Below, one piece after another: positions 11,891 through 21,400 of a stretch of 64,000 nt of DNA (positions are counted from its first letter, which is position 1; each line of letters begins with the position of its first letter). A program made the translations under genes and the position numbers. The notes below the pieces were generated by a model that saw nothing but the letters and a program-made list of their open reading frames with translations, did not search any database and had not been told where the DNA came from. Origin of the DNA: Ligula intestinalis (Eukaryota > Platyhelminthes > Cestoda > Diphyllobothriidea > Diphyllobothriidae); NCBI GenBank assembly GCA_036362985.1, contig JAYGXS010000007.1:8660024-8724023 (forward strand). Direction: 5' to 3'.

Positions 11891-13729
11891 TATCTGATTC
11901 CAGTTCGGGGATTGGGGGATTAAACGCAAACCTGAGGTCGTTTATTAAGTTCATTGGGTTAACTTTAGGCGCAAAATGCTGTTTATAAGAATTGAATTGA
12001 ATTCAGATCTTTATACTTGGAAGAAATATAGGCGAAATTGTTTGAAATCCAACGTTTGTTGATATCTAAAAGAGAATTTTATATGCTATTAAGCACTTCG
12101 GAGAAAGCATTTATATTTGTGCAAGCTGAAATATAAAAATAAATTTACAAAGAGCAGAAAATGTTAAATTATATTTGTTCACAACAGAAAAAATATTGTT
12201 TTGCGTCAATTAAATTGAGGTTAATGTACTAACGAGATACAGCACTAGAGTCGAGAAAAGGTTGATGAATTTAGTTAACAAATGTTTGCTCTACAAGTCT
12301 GTTACGGTTTGTGCCCTAAATATAATTAATAAACTTACAAGAGGCAAAAATGTGTTTTACTACGCCGAAATTAGTAGGCATATTTGAATTTAGATGAACT
12401 TCCTCGAAATGTCATATTTTTTCTCATTAACCTCGTGAACTAACTCCATCCAAATGTTGTCAAAGTACAGACGAAACTCAAAAATGTAAAAATTTTAAAA
12501 AGACGAGGATATTTTGGGTTACTCTGTTGTGCAATTTAAATAAAAAACGGTGCCTGAAGTAAAATAACGCGTTAAAAACTGCTCTGGTTTATGTAAAAAT
12601 GAAAGTTCTTTCATTTTCAGCAAAGTATTTTTACTTAGTTTTAGGGAAGTTAAAGCCGGTCAAAATACCCCATTTTGATCTTAACTTTATCTTCGAAAAC
12701 GGTATCGTACACAGATATTCGACTTCGAGATATCTAACTAAAGCACTTATTGAGGGGGTTACTTGTTCTATAAATTTTTAAATTAATCCTAGGCGTATTT
12801 ATTCTCGGCTTTTGTCGTGGAAATTCATTTTTCACGGCAATGAACTGATATGTTTGGGCGATTCTAAAGTCATAACCCACGCAAGCAGCTATCTAAGGAA
12901 AAATGTTTCAGAACTCATGGTTTAGGTAAATGCTTTTAAGATATTTCTTATTTCTATATTTTCGTTAAATTGGTTTAACAAAAGCGGTATTTATGGACAA
13001 ACAAAGCAAAACTGTGAAATTCGTAAAGTGTTGAACATAACTACGATAAAAGGTTGCCCCACGTCGAAATCGAATGCTCGAAATATTTTTTTAAAATGTG
13101 ATATACGGAAATGTCTTTTTAGTATGCACAAGAGAGTATGAATTTGATTACAAGTACAGTCGTAGCATAATGTTAAGAAAACAAACAGCCTATCCGTGTG
13201 TGGCAGTCAATGTATTTTTATTCCGCTGAAGAGCCGGGATGTGATTTCCATCGAAAATATTTTCGCAGTTGTCAATAGAAATTGATACAATTCACGCAAG
13301 AATCTTTCATGCATTACTAAACGGAAATTCGTCCAAAGTATCAAAATTTGGAAGAAATTGTACTAAAGTTAACTACTGCCATTTCTCACACATTAAGTGC
13401 AAGTGTAAATGTTACTAGAAAAAAATAAGTTTATACAAATTTTGTGTTTGTACTTATTCTGTATAAACTTACCATCTTTTTTCATTGCAATGCCTTAAAC
13501 AAACTTTAATTTTACATTGGAGCAGTAAATTTTCATATTGCTTTTTCTTGATTTTGCGAATTTTTGTGAAAATAACATTTTTCTATGCCAGTAAATAGTT
13601 ATTTCTCAAGCAACTTCTAACATGTCTTTACTTATTGTTCTAACTATACTATTATGATAATTTGAGGGGATGGGAAACGCGTGTGCTGACATCCCACAAA
13701 ATAACTGTATAAACGTTTTCTAACGTAAT
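11891..13729. other. AT-rich stretch, nothing recognised
   Basis: About 1.8 kb without recognisable coding or repeats. If the left-hand Cys-rich gene has further exons they would lie here on the minus strand, but none can be identified with confidence. Confidence 0.45.
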
Positions 13730-14199
13730 TCATGAGAAAGTAAACTTACCGTATTTCGGCAAGCACCTACAGTAAACGGACAAAATTTTCACAATAAGGA
13801 ACTTACTATATTGGAAAAATCCCAAAACCATTGTGCCAGGATATCCTACGAGAGTTAATTGTGAATACGGTGTGCTGATACAAAAATCGCAGGAACACTT
13901 TAAAAAAACAGAAACAAAAAGAATTAACCATTAAACTAGAGGCGAATAAAATGTTCTTTAGCATATTTTTTTACATTTTACCCTGCTCCAATGTATATAC
14001 TTACCTGTCCGTGGTCGCACATTACTGCAATCTCATTGCTTGTCATCATGGCATGCTTGCATTCGTCGAAGTCACAGGTCGAGAAACAACAGAGCGCATT
14101 GCATTGAGTAGTCTCCATTCGGACATCAACTATTTCACAAAAAGCCAAAGCATTTGCTTCTCTCAGTATACACACGAAGAAAACCGACAACAAAAGCAT
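13730..14199 (-). CDS. Small secreted cysteine-rich protein, left copy (predicted two or three exons)
   Basis: Predicted exons on the minus strand are 14199-14005 (65 codons) and 13897 downwards, separated by a 107-nt intron with a GTAAGT donor and a pyrimidine-rich TTTTTTTAAAG acceptor. Exon 1 starts with a signal peptide (MLLLSVFFVCILREANALA) and continues into a Cys-rich region. Exon 2 opens in phase 0 with CSCDFC. Exon 2 either ends at 13807 at a second GTAAGT donor, followed by a 40-nt intron and a candidate 17-nt exon 13766-13750, or reads through to a TGA at 13730-13732, adding a CRC motif. Compared with the right copy, exon 1 has five base differences. Three change residues, and two of those create extra cysteines (Arg to Cys at residue 37, Tyr to Cys at 47), giving ten instead of eight in the mature part. 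The product is probably secreted and disulphide-bonded. The family is not recognised, and expression and the 3' end are unknown. Confidence 0.68.
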
Positions 14200-14585
14200 G
14201 CTGCACACCGGATTGCATGTCCCTCTTTGTGGGTTCGCGTTTATATAAGATGGGTTATGGGGACCACACAGATGTTTAAATATGCCTGACGGTGGGCTGA
14301 CATGAAAAAACCTCCAAACCACAAAGGTATATCGGGTAATATAAACATTTCAATGACAGTCATCAAGAAAAAGCGTTGAAATCCATGCACGGATATCTGC
14401 GACGTCGTGGGATCAAATGCATTCCTCTGAAGAATACATGTGCAATGCAAACAGCAACTAACTGTTAAGTAAACTGTCAGGCAGCTTGAAGAATAACATA
14501 GAGGAAAACGTTGTTGTACTCAAAATCATTCACTGTTTGCGTTGTATTCCAGAATGCGAATTGGGAATAATTATATAGCTATTTA
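13787..14585 (-). repeat. Left arm of a ~800-bp inverted duplication
   Basis: Reverse-complements to 18085-18885 with only scattered differences. The arm holds about 340 bp of upstream sequence, the TATA box, exon 1, intron 1, exon 2 and the start of intron 2 of a small secreted-protein gene. Similarity fades just after the second donor site on the outer side, and at about 14585 on the inner side. Confidence 0.93.
14241..14247 (-). promoter_or_regulatory. TATA box of the left Cys-rich gene
   Basis: TATATAA on the minus strand lies 42 nt upstream of the predicted ATG at 14199, in the same setting as its twin at 18411. Initiation about 30 nt downstream would give a 5' UTR of only about 10-20 nt, and would exclude the longer in-frame upstream ORF. 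Confidence 0.6.
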
Positions 14586-14600
14586 TATTTGGATGTATGG

Positions 14601-14775
14601 TGTCCAACTGATTTGTCTGATTAGGGCATAAACTTGCCTTCCTGTGCCTTAAGGCTCCTTCTTGAATGATATCGTATGTCTGGGGTGGCTATGCGACAGC
14701 TTGATATCATTCAAGTATGATCCTTAAGGCATAACGGAAGGTATGTATGCCATAATCAGATAGATTGGATGGACA
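14601..14775. repeat. Foldback hairpin, 73-bp arms
   Basis: The arms 14601-14673 and 14703-14775 are reverse complements at about 80% identity, with a 29-nt spacer. The ends are TGTCCA and TGGACA, and both arms contain GATATCATTCAAG next to the loop. The size and symmetry fit a small foldback MITE. A structured or dsRNA-forming transcript is also possible. It sits just inside the left arm of the inverted duplication and has no counterpart beside the right arm. Confidence 0.75.
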
Positions 14776-14799
14776 CAAAAGTTCCATCAAATTCACGAT

Positions 14800-14905
14800 A
14801 AAAACCGACAAAGCAACGAGCCCGTAGTGTTATTGTGAAGTGGTTAGCTTAATAACACAAATGTACTGTGTTCGAATCATGCCGAAAACTAGGTAATCTA
14901 GGATG
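14800..14905 (+). repeat. tRNA-like SINE fragment
   Basis: GTGAAGTGGTTAGC (A-box-like) is followed about 25 nt later by GTGTTCGAATC (B-box-like), as in a pol III tRNA promoter. It is preceded by AAAAACCGACAA, which also precedes the plus-strand SINE at 11437. The flanks cannot pair into an acceptor stem, so I call it a SINE head and not a tRNA gene. Confidence 0.5.
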
Positions 14906-15259
14906 GCCATTTCTGGTTTATTCGCCGTTCTTAGCTTGTCAAAACTGGAGCCAACTAGTGTCTTAGTCGAGTCTAGAAGTCGCCGCCTCTCTGATCAGTG
15001 TCAAACAATATTTGCTCGAGGGTAAACAGTGGCAGATACTTTTGCAGATATCAGAATCGGAAAACGACTTTGAACTCCCTATTCATAACAAGACGATAAG
15101 AAATATATGGATACGAAGAAAAAATTTTTAAAAAAAGTTGAAGACATGTTGCAGGTTAACTCACTGCAGTTCTCGGAAAGTGTTAACATTAAAGCAACAT
15201 GCGTACTCGATTATCGCGAGTACTTTGCTATAATGTGATGTATTTGTACCTTAAGAAAT
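14906..15259. other. Short intergenic stretch upstream of PLE-B
   Basis: No gene or clear repeat is visible. It may include the PLE-B 5' untranslated region, but the element's 5' end cannot be placed from the sequence. Confidence 0.4.
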
Positions 15260-17714
15260 ATGGAATTTTGTGTCTGTTGCATTTCCAGCCCTCTCTTAAA
15301 GTTATCAACGCAGGTGCACAGGGAAGCCTTGACGAGAAGGGTGTTCGACGCTGCAACTATTTTGTTGCTGAAGAAGAAGTTTCGTCCATCATATTTCTGG
15401 GCGGCGAACGCTTATCTTGACCAGACGTTGGGAAAAAGTCGCACAGAGGCTGGCAATGACTTACAAACAACTCTACTTCCTTCACCGCTGTCGCGACTTC
15501 AACATCCTTCCGAAATCTTTCCGATTCAAGCCAACTCTACTTAATGAGACCGGAAGACTACTCGCGCACAAATACGGACTCCGTGTTTTAAGAGCTATTA
15601 AATCCGATGTTCACAACCGTATTTGCCGTTTCGAAGCAACCATCAACGACCTCAGAAGCCAGTGTACTTCATGTGTGCCTGAAAATCTTTTCGAAGAGGT
15701 GCTGAAAAGAATAAATGTCACCACAAAGGATGCCAGAATGAAGAAGCGAGCCAACTTACAGGATAAATTCAAATCACTTCTCCCTCCCAATAATGAAAGC
15801 AACATGTCAAAGAGTGTCGTCAACCTATTGCAAAGGGTCCTCACATCTGCTGAATTAAACCTCCTGTCAAATGGAGTAAAATTCAGCCATGCCGATGCGA
15901 CACCGACTAACTTTCTAGCCAATGTCGAGTCCATCCTACTGGCCTCCACCGTCCTTGACGATATGCTTGCGGAAATACGCAGCTGCGCAACAGGCCTCCT
16001 TCGGCAGAGGAAACACCATCAAATCCTTACTATCGAGGAAAGAAAAGGGCTACTCTCACTGAAGGCTGATGACAGTATAATCATTGTGCCCGCTGACAAA
16101 GGTGGAGCAACTGTCGTCATGGCCAAGATCGACTACGTCAGCAAGGCAAACCAAGTCTTCAATGACTTAGAGGCGTACACACCACTCGATGTGGACCCAA
16201 ATTAACAGCAGATCGCTTTTATAAAGAAGAAGGTGCACGAGCTTTCTCGGTTGAAACTCATCACCCCCAAGGACACAAAATTTATCAAACTTAGCGACCC
16301 TCATATCGCACATGCGTATGGCCTTCCAAAAGTGCACAAGGCTGATGCGCCATTGAGGATGTTAGTGCCACTAATTGGATCCTCCACCTACAACCTCGCC
16401 AAATGGCTTTACAGAAAACTAAAGCACCTGAGTGATGGATCGCAATACAACGTCAAAAACTCACAGGCATTCCTGCATAGAATTCAAGGACTTCAAGTAA
16501 GTCCTGATGAATGTATTATGTCATTTGACGTTGTTGCTCTGTTTTCTTCTATACCAAACGTTTAAACCATCGATAGAATAGCTGAAAATCCTAGATGAAA
16601 ATCCTATCAATATTCCGAAAGAACACGTGTTGGACATGCTTAAGCTCTGTCTCAAGAACTATTCTCAATTTGATGGCAAGTAATATCAGCAGGTAAAGGG
16701 TACCCCCATGGGCTCGCCAATATCGGGGCTACTGGCCGAGCTAGACTTACGGAGACTAGAAGAGGAGATTTTCGCGCTGTAGAACCAAAAATGTGGCTCC
16801 GCTACGTAAACGACACATTCGTCATCATGAAGACTTGCGATGTCGGATGGCTGCACCAGAGTTTAAATGGGGTCTTCTCAGAAATACAATTTACCCGTAA
16901 AGAGGCAACAGGAGACACCCTCCCATTTCTTGACGTGAGGATACAACGACACGCAGATGGCAAACTCGCAACAAGCGTCTACCAAAAGGACTCCACTGCA
17001 GAAATCATCCTTAACTATAGGAGTAACCAGCCTGCGGTCCATAAAAGAAGCTTTGTTCGCTCTCATTTCCAACAAGCCCACTGTTATTGCACTAACGATG
17101 ATTTCCGTAAGAGAGAACGAACGCACTTGTACAAATTTTTCCGGGCCAATGGATATCCGACAAGCTTTGTCAAGAATTGCCTTAGACGTCGGGGTCAAGC
17201 ACAAAACCTCCCTCCCAACGATGTAACATTGCCACGGAAACTTTATTTTCTACCCTACATGAATGGAGTATCTGAAACCATTACTCGGCAACTAAGTACC
17301 TTAGGCATCACCGTTGCCTTCAAGCCCGCAACCTCACTGCGCGTAAGCTTATGTCGAGTAAAGGACGCTCTACTCATGGGACAAATAAGTAACGTCGTTT
17401 ATCGTATACCATGTGCTGGTTGCCTTTGCGTTTATATTGGCCAAACAGGCCAACGCCTTGAGACTCGCATCAACGAACACAAGTCAGCCATTCGCCTACG
17501 GAACCATTTATCACTCCTTTTTGCACACTCCATTGAGTGTGATCACCGCTTCAATTGGGGTGCCACCGACGTGATCGCAATGGCTAATACACGACAAGCG
17601 AGAGAATTCCTTGAAGTTTGGCACTCAAATCCGGCTAGTATAAACAGGCACGTAAAGCTTGACTCACACTATACCGGGTTTCGTGCATGGTCTACTAATC
17701 TGGACACAGCCTGA
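15260..17714 (+). pseudogene. PLE-B: nearly full-length Penelope-like element, RT plus GIY-YIG, defective
   Basis: A single frame covers most of 15417-17714. It holds the PLE N-terminal region, with SIIIVPADKGGATVVM near 16075-16120, then the RT fingers (HAYGLPKVHKADAPLRMLVP), palm motif A (CIMSFDVVALFSSIPNV) and motif B (KGTPMGSPISGLLAEL, in another frame). Motif C reads RYVNDTFVI near 16800-16825. A GIY-YIG nuclease follows (VVYRIPCAGC, VYIGQTGQRLETRINEHKSA, EVWHSNPASINRHV). Together these supply target-primed cDNA synthesis and endonuclease activity. The copy is dead: TAA at 16203-16205 and 16563-16565, further stops near 16680 and 16782, a frameshift pair around 16582 and 16785, and the first catalytic Asp of YVDD changed to Asn. 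It lies between the two divergent Cys-rich genes. Confidence 0.93.
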
Positions 17715-18030
17715 AACAACAACTGGCTCTCTGTGCCCGGTCAAGTGGAATTTCACTGACTCTTAACCAACCCCCCTCCCCTGAACACGCAACCCATAGT
17801 CCAAACGCTACCACCCCCCTCCCCTCACTAGCACAACCTATCGCCACAGGTGTCATGTCACCATAACCCTTCCACCCAATCCCCCCTTCCCTCCCCCGTC
17901 CGTTGTAACCCCTTCCTCCAAAACATATAGTGCAACATTCCCAGCCCTCACTTTTAATTGAGTCTGACGACGAACACGTGATACTTGTTCGAAAATTCAC
18001 GAGTACAACTCGATTTTCCGAAGACCTTCT
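17715..18030 (+). other. PLE-B 3' untranslated region, C-rich, with hammerhead-like fold
   Basis: After the stop codon the sequence is strikingly C-rich on this strand (CCCCCCTCCCC runs, 17770-17920). It ends in a structured block at about 17964-18015. There CTGACGA is followed by a 6-bp hairpin CGAACA/TGTTCG running into AAAA, and then a second hairpin CGAGT/ACTCG. A C-rich 3' UTR followed by a CTGANGA...GAAA core is repeated in the other PLE ends of this window (47.4, 49.2 kb). PLEs are known to carry hammerhead ribozymes in their terminal sequences. Here the core deviates from consensus, so cleavage is doubtful. Confidence 0.5.
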
Positions 18031-18084
18031 TTCGTTTCATCATATCATCACGGACTGCAACTTACTTAACTTATCCATTTATAT

Positions 18085-18885
18085 TATTATTCCCAATTCG
18101 CATTCTGGAATGCTAAGCAAAAAGTGAATGATTTTGAGTACAACAACGTTTTACTATATGTTATTCTTCAAGCTGCCTTACAGTTAACTTAACAGTTAGT
18201 TGCTGTTTGCATTGCACATGTATTCTTCAGAGGAATGCATTTGATCCCACGACGTCGCAGATATCCGTGCATGGATTTCAACGCTTTTTCTTGATGACTG
18301 TCATTGAAATGTTTACGTTACCCGATATAACTTTGTGGTTTGGAGGTTTTTTTCATGTCAGCCCACCGTCAGGCATATTTAAACATCTGTGTGGTCCCCA
18401 TAACCCATCTTATATAAACGCGAACCCACAAAGAGGGACATGCAATCCGGTGTGCAGCATGCTTTTGTTGTCGGTTTTCTTCGTGTGTATACTGAGAGAA
18501 GCAAATGCTTTGGCTTTTTGTGAAATAGTTGATGTCCGAATGGAGACTACTCAATGCAATGCGCTCCGTTGTTTCTCGACCTGTGACTTCGACGAATACA
18601 AGCATGCCATGATAACAAGCAATGAGATAGCAGTAATGTGCGACCATGGACAGGTAAGTATATACATTGGAGCAGGGTAAAATGTAAAAAAATATGCTAA
18701 AGAACATTTTATTCGCCTCTAGTTTGATGGTTAATTCTTTTTGTTTCTGTTTTTTGAAAGTGTTCCTGCGATTTTTGTATCAGCACACCGTATTCACAAT
18801 TAACTCTCGTAGGATATCCTAGCACAATGGTTTTTGGATTTTTCCAATATAGTAAGTTCCTTATTGTGGTATTTTTTGTCGGTTA
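18085..18885 (+). repeat. Right arm of the ~800-bp inverted duplication
   Basis: Inverted partner of 13787-14585 at roughly 96-97% identity by eye. The match starts around TTCCCAATTCGCATTCTGGAA and runs through the gene to about 20 nt into its second intron. Intron 1 is 107 nt in both arms. Confidence 0.93.
18411..18417 (+). promoter_or_regulatory. TATA box of the right Cys-rich gene
   Basis: TATATAA lies 42 nt before the line-up of the predicted ATG at 18459. Its twin is at 14241-14247. Expected initiation is near 18440, so the short 5' UTR selects the ATG at 18459 over the in-frame ATG at 18207, which would sit upstream of the promoter. Confidence 0.6.
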
Positions 18886-18886
18886 A
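18459..18886 (+). CDS. Small secreted cysteine-rich protein, right copy (predicted two or more exons)
   Basis: Exon 1 is 18459-18653 (65 codons). It has a signal peptide ending near ALA (residue 19) and mature cysteines at residues 21, 33, 38, 42 and 61. Intron 1 is 18654-18760 (GTAAGT donor, TTTTTTGAAAG acceptor, phase 0). Exon 2 begins at 18761 with CSCDFC, giving cysteines 66, 68 and 71. The C-x3-C and C-x-C spacing (38/42 and 66/68) is compatible with a cysteine-stabilised alpha/beta fold such as defensin-like peptides, but that is only a spacing argument. Exon 2 either ends at 18851 before a 41-nt intron (GTAAGT...CCAG, 18852-18892), or reads through to TAA at 18884-18886. Sequence beyond about 18886 belongs to dispersed repeat H, so the ancestral 3' exon may be lost in this copy. 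The gene is divergent to the left copy. It is likely a secreted, disulphide-bonded product. The family is unrecognised. Confidence 0.68.
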
Positions 18887-19130
18887 CTCCAGGCAATAGA
18901 CAAAATGAAGTTAAATATTTTAATATCGGGATGTATACTTAGGAAATTGAACACAAAAAGTGCAAAATGTATTGCATCACACAGTTTTTTTTGAATTTGC
19001 ATCCTTTTACGAAAAAAACGTACGTAATTCAAGTAGTAATATGCACTTACGTTTTCAATTGTAATAAGAGGTTTTTCTTGTGAGCATTGAACACTCTTAT
19101 GATTTTCCATGCATGGTAGGCATTGCTTAT
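18886..19130 (-). repeat. Dispersed repeat H, copy 2 (uninterrupted)
   Basis: The minus strand matches the joined flanks of the 11.1-11.7 kb insertion. It starts immediately where the right arm of the inverted duplication stops, so its arrival probably set the 3' limit of the right Cys-rich gene. A 75-codon minus-strand frame shares AYYYLN and following basic residues with the other copy. Confidence 0.65.
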
Positions 19131-19786
19131 ATTTTCCAGGAATGTTTTCACATTTAACGCTTATGTTAGATTTGCAAAGGACGTAAATCTCTTCTACCCA
19201 AAAATAATTTGATGAGGTAGTCTCACAGTAACCACTTTTACATGTGTTTGTTATAATGTAAATAATTTGCGACGCATTGTAAGGGCATACATTTGTTTAC
19301 TCAATATGATGCGATTCTGTCAGTTATTAGCTATTTATTTTTAAATAGCATGCTCTTGTTCACAGTGTCAACACTTATGGAATTTTGAGGACTCAAGGTC
19401 GACTATTGACCGATTTAAATACAGCTGTTATCAGTTAATGTGGTAATAGGAATTTTGAATGATCACCGTTCCCCTTATTTCAATGACCCCTCTGTTCACC
19501 ATCTCCATGAATATTCTGCTTGTTGAATGTTAACAGTTTCTGCTTTTAACAATATACACACGGTTTATCTTCGTCCATTATTATGTTCTTGTAAATATCT
19601 ACTTAAATAAATAAAAAGAACATTTGTTCTTTCTTTCTCTGACTGGCTTTTCTTCGTGCTATGTTTTTCTGTTAAGTTCTTTAATTTTTATCGATATTAG
19701 GTAAACAAGCTAAGCCAATTAGCCCATTTTCGCCAATTTTGGCATATGTTCTAGGTATTAAAGAAAGAATGTCTGATTTGACATCG
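19131..19786. other. AT-rich stretch, nothing recognised
   Basis: About 650 bp without recognisable features. A polyadenylation-like AATAAATAAA block occurs near 19606-19616, but no gene can be connected to it. Confidence 0.45.
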
Positions 19787-20670
19787 TTGATCATGCAATA
19801 TTTCGACATATGCGAAAGACTTATACCCTTTCGCTAATAGGAATTGACTCCAGTTGTGATACTGATTATCGTGTAGCGTAATGTGAAATTATTTCAGTCA
19901 GGATAGGAAGCTGGCTTTTCAAAAAGCTTTGTTCCGACTCCTAGCAAAACGCATCTATTTAAAAAATGACCACTTAAGTATTATTGATTTTTACTACCTT
20001 TATAAATTCAAAAATATTTTGATACTTAAAGAAAGGGTAGCTTTTGGTTTTAAAATAGTTGACCAATTGCCGAACAATTTCCTAAACGAATGAATGCTAC
20101 ACTCGAATTCAAGGTTTAAAAACTGGGCACTATGTGCATCCTGCTTAAGGAAATGTACTGTTTCGCCTATAGTTTGAGGAAGACGTCACCTAGTAGTCAT
20201 CTAATACTGAAATAGATTCATAATATATTAAATGCAGTATAGGCATTACTTTTAAATTGACGGATACGATAAATTATGGATAAAGACCTAACAAGCGTAA
20301 AAACTATTAATTAGCATCTAATTTAAATCCAAAAGCTACCCTTTTTTGAGTATAACAATTAAAAAACGCATAATTTTCTATCAAACATGTACAAAAAATA
20401 ATTTAATCATGCATGTTTTCCATAAAATATAATGGAATTTATAAAGGCAGTCAAAATTAATGATAAAAAGGCAAACTACTTAAGTAGTCAGATTAACAAT
20501 ACATACGGTTTGCTAGGAGTCGAAACGAAACTCATTAAAAAGCCGGCTTCCTATCCTGAATAAAATGACTTCAGAATTCACTACACGATAATCAGTATCA
20601 CAACTGAAGACAAATCCAATAAGCGAAAAGGTATTAGTCTTCCGCATATGTCGAAATATTGCATGATCAA
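19787..20670. mobile_element. Family A palindromic (long-TIR/foldback) element, most complete copy
   Basis: The ends are inverted, TTGATCATGCAATA at 19787 and TATTGCATGATCAA ending at 20670. Inverted similarity extends inward with gaps to about 20060 on the left and 20333 on the right (block GGGTAGCTTTTGG and its complement). The central 270 bp is unique and holds GACGGATACGAT near 20260. Related sequence occurs at 735-1130, 50384-51130 and 61905-62420. There is no transposase ORF, so this fits a non-autonomous DNA element with long terminal inverted repeats. No convincing target duplication could be read. Confidence 0.72.
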
Positions 20671-20779
20671 TGGCGTCTACTGCAAGTACGATATTGAAGT
20701 TGTTAGTTTCAGCCCCAAGGTCGAGTATTGCCCAGCGGTTGTGGAGAATGAGCTATATAGCATATCTGCCATCAAATTC

Positions 20780-21400
20780 AACAATTCTCAGCGTGTGTCT
20801 TACAGCAAGCTGTAGGCAAACCGGATGCCGTTAGCGTTGGGTAGTTTTAGGTAGGCGTAGGCTTGCACTGCATCTACCACGCTCTCTCACTTTCCCCACA
20901 CCTGGACTTCCGCTGTCATGACCAAGCGAAGAACAGTTGAGGCAATTGCGGCAGTTACCTTCCTGCCCAAAACCAATCATGGAACAATTAACAGCATGCA
21001 TGAGGCTGCATTGCCGCAGTTACGAAAAAAATCAGCACGTAGAGTAGCTTTGGAGCTCAGGGGCAATTAATCATAGTTTTATATACGCCTTGTGAAAAAA
21101 AGCATTTTAAGAAGAAACAACAGTACTAATCATGCTTCGTTTTTCGTCGTGCTGATAAGTTGCCCTGCTTGAGTGGCAGAGTTTTTTAAAAAACGTTAAC
21201 GTATGAATTATACGACCAAAAGAATAAATTCAGGCAATGTAAGATATTAACGTAGAGAAGTAAACCACCTTTTGATGACCCGAATTAAAGATATGACCCG
21301 CATTGTTGAAAATGTCCGGATAACCGCACACCTGTTTGAAAAGGAAGAAAATTTCTGCGCCACAGTCATTGGTATCGCTCGCTGTCCTGATCTACCATAA
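20780..21400 (+). repeat. Dispersed repeat C, copy 1
   Basis: Aligns in the same order with 53820-54130 and, after a PLE 3'-end insertion there, 54330-54560. Anchors are CTCTCGGCGTGTGTC-like at the start, a GTAGGCTTGC..TGCATCTACCA block (20867-20883), TTTTATACGCCT (21079-21090) and CGCACACCTGTTT (21325-21337). No frame is convincingly conserved. Its nature is unknown. Confidence 0.55.

Noticed and set aside
13951..14289. 112-codon plus-strand ORF (and its twin 18369-18707 minus)
   Set aside because: Both are antisense to the Cys-rich exon 1. They are conserved only because the arms are near-identical.
15611..15949. 112-codon minus-strand ORF within PLE-B
   Set aside because: Antisense to the PLE-B N-terminal coding region.
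18207..18680. 157-codon ORF taken as one unspliced gene
   Set aside because: The TATA box at 18411 and the signal peptide start at 18459 lie inside it, and its end runs through a strong GTAAGT donor into an intron. The upstream part is promoter DNA that happens to be open.
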